Part shown: positions 1 to 5,370 of the stretch, piece by piece
How the letters are laid out: the number at the start of each line of letters is the position of its first letter
Position numbering within the stretch: position 1 is the stretch's first letter
Assembly (NCBI GenBank): GCA_025453735.1
Contig: JALOPY010000274.1
Location: forward strand, 1 to 6,294
Origin: a bacterium
Lineage (GTDB): Bacteria; Zhuqueibacterota; Zhuqueibacteria; Thermofontimicrobiales; Thermofontimicrobiaceae
DNA length: 6,294 nucleotides
Direction: 5' to 3'
Position numbers and translations under genes: made by a program
Notes under the pieces: model-generated
The model's database searches: none
What the model was told of the DNA's origin: nothing
Seen by the model: only the letters and a program-made list of their open reading frames with translations

Positions 1-26
1 CGTGTTATTAATTTTTAAGATTATTG

Positions 27-56
27 TGTAGCGACGTTACATGCAACGTCACTACA
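27..56. repeat. 12-bp palindrome overlapping the cmk stop codon (REP-like element or weak terminator)
   Basis: Arms TGTAGCGACGTT (27-38) and AACGTCACTACA (45-56) flank a 6-nt loop. The only mismatch (C32 against A51) becomes a G-U pair in the minus-strand transcript, so cmk mRNA could form an uninterrupted 12-bp stem. The cmk stop codon TAG (54-52) lies inside the right arm. The minus-strand transcript has no clean U tract after the stem (it continues CAATAATCTTAAAAATT), which makes a classical intrinsic terminator doubtful. The TAGxGACGTT...AACGTCxCTA pattern resembles dispersed palindromic repeats found in several bacterial phyla. That resemblance is from memory, and only one copy is present in this window. 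Confidence 0.6.
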
Positions 57-747
57 TTTTGTCCTGGTTTTCTGTGTTTTTATTCCATTGTTTAACGATG
101 AAATCGACCTGTTGTTCAATTGTCAGATTTGTTGTATCGAGCTCAATCGCGTCATCTGCTTTTCTTAGCGGCGCTGTTTCCCTGGTACAATCTATTTGAT
201 CGCGAGATTTCAATTCTTCGATAACGTTGTTCAAGTTGATTTTGCTGCTTGCTTGAAAAAAATCTTTCGCTCTTCGTTTTGCCCTGGCTTCAATTGAAGC
301 GACCAAATAGATTTTCAATCTGGCATTCGGAAAAACAACGGTTCCAATATCCCGTCCTTCAGCAACAAGCTTCCCTTTCGCACCCATGTTGTGCTGCAAG
401 CGAACCATCCATTTTCGGACAACGGGCATAGCCGCGACCTTTGGCACGCATAAGTTGACATTCTGACTGCGTAGCTTGTGCGTCACATTTTCGTCGTCTA
501 AAGTTATTTTTAAACGACCCTTAGAGTGACAAAGTTCTATTTTTGTGGTGCTAACCAGGGACGATAGCTCAGCTTCATTTTCAAGATCAAGACCTTGTCG
601 CAATGATTTCAATGTTACGGCTCGGTACATGGCTCCGGTATCTAAATAAGTAAATCCAAGCTTCTGGGCGACTAAACGAGCGGTAGTGCTTTTTCCTGAT
701 CCTGCCGGTCCGTCAATCGCGATGACATCAACTTTTTCATTCTTCAT
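52..747 (-). CDS. cmk: Cytidylate kinase (CMP/dCMP kinase)
   Basis: Transfers a phosphate from ATP to CMP or dCMP in the cytoplasm, feeding CTP/dCTP synthesis and recycling CMP from RNA and lipid turnover. From the chosen start the protein is 231 aa, the usual size for bacterial Cmk. The P-loop GPAGSGKS is at residues 13-20. DTGAMYRAV follows at 36-44, the GRDIGTVVFP nucleotide-binding segment is at 131-140, and the lid and C-terminal pattern SRDQIDCTRETAPLRKADDA is at 181-200. The frame stays open upstream to 807, but the ATG at 747 is preferred. It places the P-loop at the normal distance from the N-terminus and forms an ATGA overlap with the stop of the upstream pseudouridine synthase gene, a typical translational-coupling junction. 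No strong SD is visible, which fits coupling. This is the last gene of the operon inside the window. In many bacteria rpsA or ispH follows, but that lies outside. Confidence 0.96.
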   Translation of the reverse strand: MKNEKVDVIAIDGPAGSGKSTTARLVAQKLGFTYLDTGAMYRAVTLKSLRQGLDLENEAELSSLVSTTKIELCHSKGRLKITLDDENVTHKLRSQNVNLCVPKVAAMPVVRKWMVRLQHNMGAKGKLVAEGRDIGTVVFPNARLKIYLVASIEARAKRRAKDFFQASSKINLNNVIEELKSRDQIDCTRETAPLRKADDAIELDTTNLTIEQQVDFIVKQWNKNTENQDKM

Positions 748-1460
748 GTTTTGCCCGGTGCCAGAGATTTTAGCTGAGCGATCTCCTGATTCGTCAGAAA
801 TCGCCATTCGCCTGGTTTCAAATTATTAATCGTCAATACAGCAAATTGTGTCCGAACCAGATCAGTCACCTGGTAGCCCAAAGCCTGCAGCATCCGACGA
901 ACTTGTCGTTTCCGTCCCTCGTGAAGCGTCATTTCAATGGTGCGATAATCTTTTCCAATCACTTTCACATCACATTGATGGGTGATGCCATCGTCGAGCA
1001 TGATGCCTGACATTAGTTTTTGGATGTGCTTTATTGTTATGGGCATATTTAATGTCACATGATAAATTTTATCAATCTGGAACCTGGGGTGCATCAATCG
1101 AAATGCCAGCGCTCCATCATTGGTCAATAATAACGCGCCTTTGGTATCTTTGTCGAGTCTTCCGACTGAAAATAATCGGTAGTCGTCAGGTATCAAGTGC
1201 ATGACTGTTTTTCGCCGCAACTCGTCGTGCGCCGAAGTGACGTATCCTTTCGGTTTGTTCAATAATAAATAAACGAGCTTGTCGGGCAGATGAATCGGCT
1301 GCCCCTTCACGGTGACAATATCATTGGTTTCATCGATAACCTGGCTCAGGGATTGAACCACATTTCCATTGACAGCGACTGATCCTGATTGAATGTACAC
1401 TTCGCTCTTTCGCCTCGAACCCAGCCCGCACAAGGCAAGATATTTATTCAGCCGCATCAT
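744..1460 (-). CDS. rluB: RsuA/RluB/E/F-family rRNA pseudouridine synthase
   Basis: Isomerises a specific uridine in ribosomal RNA to pseudouridine. The 238-aa protein starts with an S4 RNA-binding domain (about residues 2-60, beginning RLNKYLALCGLGSRRKSE). The RsuA/RluB-type catalytic domain follows. The catalytic aspartate is D103 in the motif GRLDKDTKGALLLTNDG (100-116), and the family's EGRKRQVRRM motif is at 181-190. Family membership is clear. Assignment to RluB (23S rRNA helix 89 region) rather than RsuA, RluE or RluF rests on length and on the position directly after scpB, as in Bacillus subtilis, and is less certain. Two adjacent ATG codons (1460 and 1457) could start it. Both lie inside the end of scpB, giving a 17- or 14-bp overlap, so translation is probably coupled. 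The stop overlaps the cmk start by 4 bp. Confidence 0.93.
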   Translation of the reverse strand: MMRLNKYLALCGLGSRRKSEVYIQSGSVAVNGNVVQSLSQVIDETNDIVTVKGQPIHLPDKLVYLLLNKPKGYVTSAHDELRRKTVMHLIPDDYRLFSVGRLDKDTKGALLLTNDGALAFRLMHPRFQIDKIYHVTLNMPITIKHIQKLMSGIMLDDGITHQCDVKVIGKDYRTIEMTLHEGRKRQVRRMLQALGYQVTDLVRTQFAVLTINNLKPGEWRFLTNQEIAQLKSLAPGKT

Positions 1461-2082
1461 CTGTTACTTCAGGCTCATCTAATCCTGATATTTTTTCGAC
1501 AATTTTTTCATCGACTTCTTCTCCAGAGAATGGCAATTCTTCCTGGGGACTGCCGAGCAATTCTTCAATCTCTTTTGGTTTTGGAAGATCAGAAATTTCA
1601 TTGATACCGAGGTAGCGCAGAAATTCTGGTGTTGTGCTGTACAGCAACGCTCGTCCAATTGTTTCTGACCTGCCGGATATAAAGATCAAATTACGTTCCA
1701 ACAGATTTTTTACTACGCCATCAGAATTGACCCCCCGGATCATATCGATTTCGGGGCGACTGATGGGTTGTTTAAACGCGATGATAGCAAGCGCTTCCAA
1801 TGCGGCACGGGAAAGCCTTGATTTTGCCTTGCCCTTATAATACTGTTTTATATAATTGGCTAATTCCGGTCGTGTCACAAACTGAAAGCCTCCTGCCAGA
1901 CGAGCGATTCGAAACGCATGGTCAGTCTGGTCATACTCCGCATTGAGCTCTTCCACCAGGTTGTTGATTTCCGCTGGTGTCAGCTCTTCAACAACATTTT
2001 TAATTCGATTTTCAGAAATTGGAGTGTCGGAAGCGAAGATCAAAGCTTCGACAATTTTTTTTATCTCTTTAAATTCTATCAC
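1444..2082 (-). CDS. scpB: Segregation and condensation protein B
   Basis: ScpB is the kite-type subunit that dimerises, binds ScpA and completes the SMC-ScpAB condensin that compacts and resolves replicated chromosome origins. The 212-aa protein has the two winged-helix domains of the family. The first begins with IVEALIFASDTPIS (about 10-23). The second carries the family core running from LSRAALEALAIIAFKQPISR to TTPEFLRYLGI (about 89-159). An acidic, probably disordered tail of about 50 residues follows (rich in EE, DE and DD), as is common in ScpB. The start codon is GTG, overlapping the end of scpA by 14 bp, with GAGGA (2090-2086) only 3 nt upstream. That close spacing and the overlap suggest coupled translation, which would help keep ScpA and ScpB in proportion. 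The end overlaps the rluB start. Confidence 0.95.
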   Translation of the reverse strand: MIEFKEIKKIVEALIFASDTPISENRIKNVVEELTPAEINNLVEELNAEYDQTDHAFRIARLAGGFQFVTRPELANYIKQYYKGKAKSRLSRAALEALAIIAFKQPISRPEIDMIRGVNSDGVVKNLLERNLIFISGRSETIGRALLYSTTPEFLRYLGINEISDLPKPKEIEELLGSPQEELPFSGEEVDEKIVEKISGLDEPEVTDDAAE

Positions 2083-2794
2083 GCTTCCTCGCTATCCAAA
2101 TTTCTCCAAAAGCCGATGATTGTCTTGCGATGATTTCTCCCCGGCGAATTAGCTCCAGCATCGCCATAAATGTGACGACGATGATTATCTTCTCCTGGAC
2201 CGCTGCCATCAGCTCGAAGAATGAAATCTGCTTCACTTTTTCTAAATTATTTAAAATATATTCCACCTGTTCATCCAGGCTGATTTGAATATCAACAACA
2301 CGATGGTACGTTTCTTTCGGAATCCGATCCAGCACCTGCTTGAACGCGGTGATGAGAGTAAAAAGTGATACATCTTCGGTTAATTCCAGTTCTGTTTCAG
2401 CAACTGTTTCTGTTTCTGAATAAAATCCCCGCGGAAATATTTTGCTTTGGTTGTCTTCCAGGTCAGAAAATTTAAATGCCAGCTCTTTGAACCGCTTGTA
2501 TTCCAACAGACGGGTCACCAATTCTAATCTTGGATCGATTATCTCCTCATCTTCATCGGTTTCCGGATTGGGAAGCAGCATCTTCGCTTTAATTCGAATC
2601 AGTGTTGCGGCTAACAGAATGAACTCACTGGCGCTTTCCAAATCCAATAATTTGATAATTTCGACATATTCCAGATACTGGCTGGTGATTTCGGCAATTG
2701 GGATATCGTAAATATCGACCTCGTTCTTTTTTATTAAGAACAACAGAAGATCCAGAGGTCCTTCAAAATTTTGCAGTTTTACACGATATGTCAT
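2069..2794 (-). CDS. scpA: Segregation and condensation protein A (kleisin)
   Basis: ScpA is the kleisin that bridges the heads of the SMC dimer and binds ScpB in bacterial condensin. The 241-aa length is normal. The N-terminus has the family signature FEGPLDLLLFLIKKNEVDIYDIPIAEIT (10-37), which includes the helices that contact the SMC neck. The segment ASEFILLAATLIRIKAKMLLP (55-75) follows. A variable acidic linker (about 78-140) lies in the middle, the region that wraps ScpB in known structures. The C-terminal winged helix (about 170-235) ends TFMAMLELIRRGEIIARQ...FGEIWIAR and would contact the SMC cap. The ATG is 2 bp after the trpS stop (TAA TC ATG). Only a weak GGA lies upstream, so translation probably depends on ribosomes finishing trpS. 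The last 14 bp overlap scpB. Confidence 0.96.
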   Translation of the reverse strand: MTYRVKLQNFEGPLDLLLFLIKKNEVDIYDIPIAEITSQYLEYVEIIKLLDLESASEFILLAATLIRIKAKMLLPNPETDEDEEIIDPRLELVTRLLEYKRFKELAFKFSDLEDNQSKIFPRGFYSETETVAETELELTEDVSLFTLITAFKQVLDRIPKETYHRVVDIQISLDEQVEYILNNLEKVKQISFFELMAAVQEKIIIVVTFMAMLELIRRGEIIARQSSAFGEIWIARKRDRI

Positions 2795-2796
2795 GA

Positions 2797-3774
2797 TTAT
2801 CCAAGATTCATTACTTGATAGACTTCGTCCATCGTTGCCATGGCAACTTCTCTGGCAACAGCGTTACCCTGTGCAATGACATCGTGGATTTCGTCGATAT
2901 GCTGCTCATAGTAACTGCGTTTTTCCCGAAACGGCGCGAAATACGCGGCTAATTTTTGCGCCAGGTTTTTCTTGCATGCCACACACCCCAGCGCGCCGCT
3001 GCGACAATCTTTTTCAATAGCCTCAATTTCTTCAGGATTAAACTTTTTATGGTAGATAAACACATTACAAATCTCTGGTCTGCCTGGATCGCCCAGTCGA
3101 ATCTTTTGTGGATCAGTAATCGCTCGCTTCACTTTTTGTTCAATGTCTTCCGGGCTATCAGAGAGCAGAATCGTGTTTCCCAATGATTTGCTCATCTTGC
3201 GCCCATCGAGACCGGGCAGGCGAGCAAAGTCGGTGACTTTGCCCGACGGAATAATAAATACATTGCCATACGTATTATTGAAACGACGAGCGATTTCACG
3301 GGTCAATTCTACATGCGGCATTTGATCTTCTCCCACCGGAACCAGGTGAGCTTTATAAATCAAAATATCCGCTGCTTGAAGCACCGGGTAACCCAGATGC
3401 CCGAACGCCATATTGCTTTCCAGTCCCAGGTCTTTTGCTTGCTCTTTTACCGTCGGGTTTCGCTCCAATCGGGGTATTGTCACCAACATCGAAAGCAGCA
3501 AAAAGAGCTCAGCATGTTGCTTGATTTGCGATTGGACAAAAATCGGGCTGACCTTTGGATCGATACCCGCGCTGAGCCAGTCGATCACCATATCTATCGT
3601 ATTCGCTTTTATTTTGGACGTATCCAGGTCGGTGGTTAGCAAATGCCAATCTGCGACGAGATGGAAATTTTCATATTCACCCTGCAGCTTGACCCAATTT
3701 TCCAGCGCGCCAACATAATTTCCCAGGTGCAGTTTGCCTGTCGGACGCATACCACTCAGAATTCGTTTTTTCAT
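2797..3774 (-). CDS. trpS: Tryptophanyl-tRNA synthetase with a [4Fe-4S]-type four-cysteine motif
   Basis: Charges tRNA-Trp with tryptophan using ATP. It is a class Ic synthetase, cytoplasmic and essential. The 325-aa length is typical. The HIGH-equivalent motif is PTGKLHLGNY (11-20), and the KMSKS loop is intact in GLDGRKMSKSLGN (188-200, KMSKS at 193-197). VPVGEDQMPHVELTREIA (145-162) is the usual tryptophan-pocket and dimer-core segment. Four cysteines, C236, C257, C264 and C267, form C-x20-C-x6-C-x2-C. This is close to the C-x22-C-x6-C-x2-C that binds a [4Fe-4S] cluster near the anticodon-recognition region in Thermotoga maritima TrpRS, so cluster binding is inferred here. The gene has its own good SD and sits 39 bp after the HNH gene. 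No T-box or tryptophan-rich leader peptide is visible in that gap. Confidence 0.97.
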   Translation of the reverse strand: MKKRILSGMRPTGKLHLGNYVGALENWVKLQGEYENFHLVADWHLLTTDLDTSKIKANTIDMVIDWLSAGIDPKVSPIFVQSQIKQHAELFLLLSMLVTIPRLERNPTVKEQAKDLGLESNMAFGHLGYPVLQAADILIYKAHLVPVGEDQMPHVELTREIARRFNNTYGNVFIIPSGKVTDFARLPGLDGRKMSKSLGNTILLSDSPEDIEQKVKRAITDPQKIRLGDPGRPEICNVFIYHKKFNPEEIEAIEKDCRSGALGCVACKKNLAQKLAAYFAPFREKRSYYEQHIDEIHDVIAQGNAVAREVAMATMDEVYQVMNLG

Positions 3775-3780
3775 TCACTG

Positions 3781-3785
3781 TCTCC
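3781..3785 (-). promoter_or_regulatory. Ribosome binding site of trpS
   Basis: GGAGA lies on the minus strand, 6 nt before the trpS ATG (3774-3772). It is the clearest SD in the operon. Together with the 39-bp gap after the HNH gene, it suggests trpS initiates independently, while the four genes after it rely more on coupling. Confidence 0.7.
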
Positions 3786-3813
3786 ATTAATCAAGATGTC
3801 GATCCAACGTTGC

Positions 3814-4317
3814 TTATTGCATATAAAGATATGGTTCCCAACGGTGATCAATGTTGCTGACAACATAGCGCATAAAGAATATATAGTTCGGTTTTTGAGG
3901 TCGTCGAATCAGCTTTAATCGTGCTTCCTCTGGCGTTCGATTGCCTTTTCGATTATTACATGTCACACAGGCGCAAACAAGATTTTCCCAGGTGTCTTCT
4001 CCGCCTCGATCCCGTGGGATAATATGATCGATCGTTTGCGGGCCATTCCGAGAACCGCAGTACTGGCATTGATGATTATCCCGCTTGATAATGTTTTTCC
4101 GCGATAAAATGATCCGCTTTCTCGGGACATTGATGTACCGGGTAAGCCGCACGATGCTGGGAAGCGGCAAACTGGTGCTTATCGAACGAACAAAGGAACT
4201 GTTCTTTTCGATAATCTCCGCTTTGCCCAGATATATCAGGATAATCGCTTTTTTAGCGCTGGTGATGGTCATCGGCTCAAAGCTCTGATTCAGGACCAGT
4301 ACATGTGAATTTAACAT
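3814..4317 (-). CDS. HNH endonuclease-domain protein
   Basis: A 167-aa protein with a complete HNH nuclease fold, expected to bind a divalent metal and cut or nick DNA. Its biological target is unknown. The N-terminal module (about 1-75) begins MLNSHVLVLNQSFEPM and contains AKKAIILIYLGKAEIIEKN, a segment that recurs in chromosomal HNH proteins of this type. The nuclease core follows: CQYC (C84, C87), TIDHIIPRDRGGEDTWENLV with catalytic-type D97-H98 and N112, and CVTCNNRKGNRTPEEA with C117, C120 and N121. The four cysteines would hold a structural zinc. The third HNH position appears to be N rather than H, a common variant. The ATG at 4317 gives the family's normal N-terminus but has no visible SD. 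It is the first gene of the trpS-scpA-scpB-rluB-cmk operon. No intron, intein, toxin or phage gene lies beside it, so it looks resident rather than mobile. Its function stays open. Confidence 0.88.
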   Translation of the reverse strand: MLNSHVLVLNQSFEPMTITSAKKAIILIYLGKAEIIEKNSSFVRSISTSLPLPSIVRLTRYINVPRKRIILSRKNIIKRDNHQCQYCGSRNGPQTIDHIIPRDRGGEDTWENLVCACVTCNNRKGNRTPEEARLKLIRRPQKPNYIFFMRYVVSNIDHRWEPYLYMQ

Positions 4318-4369
4318 GATGAACTAAATTAAGTTAAGCCATAGATTGAAAATTTAAAAATTGATTGCC

Positions 4370-4398
4370 AATTTACGATAAAAAATTTTAAGAGTCAA
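4370..4398 (-). promoter_or_regulatory. Sigma70-like promoter of the HNH-trpS-scpAB-rluB-cmk operon
   Basis: On the minus strand, -35 TTGACT (4398-4393, 5 of 6 consensus bases) and -10 TAAATT (4375-4370, 4 of 6) are separated by 17 bp. Transcription would start near 4362 and leave a leader of about 45 nt before the HNH ATG. The surrounding 4318-4536 stretch is very AT-rich and holds no gene, no convincing terminator hairpin and no riboswitch-like structure that I can see. Confidence 0.5.
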
Positions 4399-4536
4399 GC
4401 GTTTTTTAATTAACAACTTCGTAGCCTCATATTTTCAGATAATTCAATTTAGGACTGTGAATTAATTAACTTCCTGATTTGATAAACCAATCTTGCCTTT
4501 CGATGAGCAAAGATCATTCGTAAATGGGAAAGTTAT

Positions 4537-5213
4537 TTAATTCACGTCCCTTAAAAAGCGATTGGTGAAAACAATTTCCATTGCAATATTCCTGTCATCT
4601 CGTTCGGGAATCTCGGGTATCGTGCATAAGGTTTCCGTTGGAGCAGCGGCTGTGATTGCCAACGCCAGGGCATCCAAAATATCATCTTTTGCTAAATCTT
4701 TTCGAGGATATTTTTGCTTTGCTTCGGAAAAGATTTTCTCTGATAATTGACAGTGATTTTGTAATAACCGCAAGCGCTCCTCAATCCCTTGATTTGATTT
4801 TTTCGGAAAAGCCATTGGTTTTCCACCGGCTAAAGCCCAGAAACAAATCTCCGGATGGGATTCTCTAAGTTTTCCTTTGACAGTATGATCACAAGCGAGG
4901 AGTTCATCATATCATTTGCCTCTTCATAACTTTTTGCATAGACTGCATCTCGTGACGGGGCAGGAAATACAGACGATCCGCGCATTTTCAATATTTTTCG
5001 CGCCTGAACATCGCATTGCCGGGGTTTTGAATTGGACAATCCAATTGGGATGTCGATAAATATTCGTTCATAAGTTTGAGATTCATGCCATAAACTTTTC
5101 GCATCGTCAAATACTTTGAAGTCGAAATTTAGACATTTCGAATCCAATGAAACGAGAAACCATCCCCTATGGCAGCCATCAACGCCAGCAAATTTTAATT
5201 CATTAATCTCCAT
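4537..5213 (-). pseudogene. DUF429-family protein gene broken by an internal deletion and frameshift
   Basis: DUF429 (PF04250) proteins are predicted RNase H-fold proteins of unknown role, usually about 230-260 aa. The N-terminal part, read from the ATG at 5213 (AAAGGG upstream, 8 nt spacing), has FAGVDGCHRGWFLVSL, IFIDIPIGL, QCDVQARKIL, SSVFPAPSRDAVYAKSYEEAND. It then leaves the family pattern and stops at 4830 after SSLVIILSKENLENPIRRFVSGL. In another frame, open from 4911, the family resumes as YDELLACDHTVKGKLRESHPE, then ICFWALAGGKPMAFPKKS, DDILDALALAITA and IPEIPERDDRNIAMEIVF, ending at 4537. The TGKGLSxQAW...PKIxEV-type segment expected between the halves, about 25 residues, is absent. 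The joined halves give about 225 aa. This looks like a deletion of some 75 bp, not a multiple of three, and not a one-base sequencing slip. A TTG at 5249 is a weaker alternative start. Confidence 0.82.
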
Positions 5214-5264
5214 CCCGTCAGCCCTTTCTGATAGATTTGAATCGCTCAACTAATAATTTTTACT

Positions 5265-5293
5265 ACTATAAGAAATTCAGCAAAAAAATGCAA
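5265..5293 (-). promoter_or_regulatory. Candidate promoter of the DUF429 pseudogene
   Basis: On the minus strand, TATAGT (5270-5265, 5 of 6 to the -10 consensus) is preceded by a 17-bp spacer and TTGCAT (5293-5288, a 3 of 6 -35). The start point would fall about 45 nt upstream of the ATG at 5213. If real, the broken gene is still transcribed. The -35 match is weak. Confidence 0.4.
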
Positions 5294-5307
5294 GAGAAAA
5301 AAATGTA

Positions 5308-5336
5308 TTGATCTTTTCATTTTATTTTATTATTGT
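5308..5336 (+). promoter_or_regulatory. Candidate promoter of the C69 peptidase gene
   Basis: TTGATC (5308-5313) and TATTGT (5331-5336) are spaced by 17 bp, each matching the sigma70 consensus at 4 of 6 positions. The leader to the ATG would be about 30 nt. The region is so T-rich that chance matches are likely, so confidence is low. Confidence 0.3.
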
Positions 5337-5360
5337 TTAGAGCTCAAATCAATCATATTG

Positions 5361-5366
5361 AAAGGA
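5361..5366 (+). promoter_or_regulatory. Ribosome binding site of the C69 peptidase gene
   Basis: AAAGGA lies 4 nt before the ATG at 5371 and 7 nt before a second in-frame ATG at 5374. The spacing favours the second ATG as the true start, changing the protein by one residue. Confidence 0.65.
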
Positions 5367-5370
5367 AATC

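Noticed and set aside
1..51. Classical intrinsic terminator after cmk
   Set aside because: The hairpin is present, but the following bases in the minus-strand transcript are mixed A/U rather than a U run, so it is reported as a palindrome with terminator only as an alternative.
249..3718. Plus-strand open frames of 60-108 codons across the operon
   Set aside because: They are antisense to recognised conserved genes, overlap each other and have no recognisable protein features.
3775..3813. T-box, attenuator or Trp leader peptide controlling trpS
   Set aside because: The gap is only 39 bp, with no stem-loop, no tryptophan-rich small frame and no T-box-like sequence.
4401..4470. Direct repeat of TTAATTAAC in the intergenic region upstream of the HNH gene
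   Set aside because: Two short copies (near 4407 and 4462) in very AT-rich DNA are expected by chance, and their spacing fits no known operator or origin.
4537..4815. Independent small gene of 92 codons
   Set aside because: Its sequence is the C-terminal third of DUF429, and the frame continues upstream with conserved residues (HPEICFWALAGGKP), so it is part of the broken gene, not a separate gene.
4315..5370. Novel defence or mobile system built from the HNH protein and the DUF429 gene
   Set aside because: The DUF429 gene is broken and has its own promoter, the HNH gene belongs to the housekeeping operon, and no integrase, repeat boundary, toxin or methylase is present.
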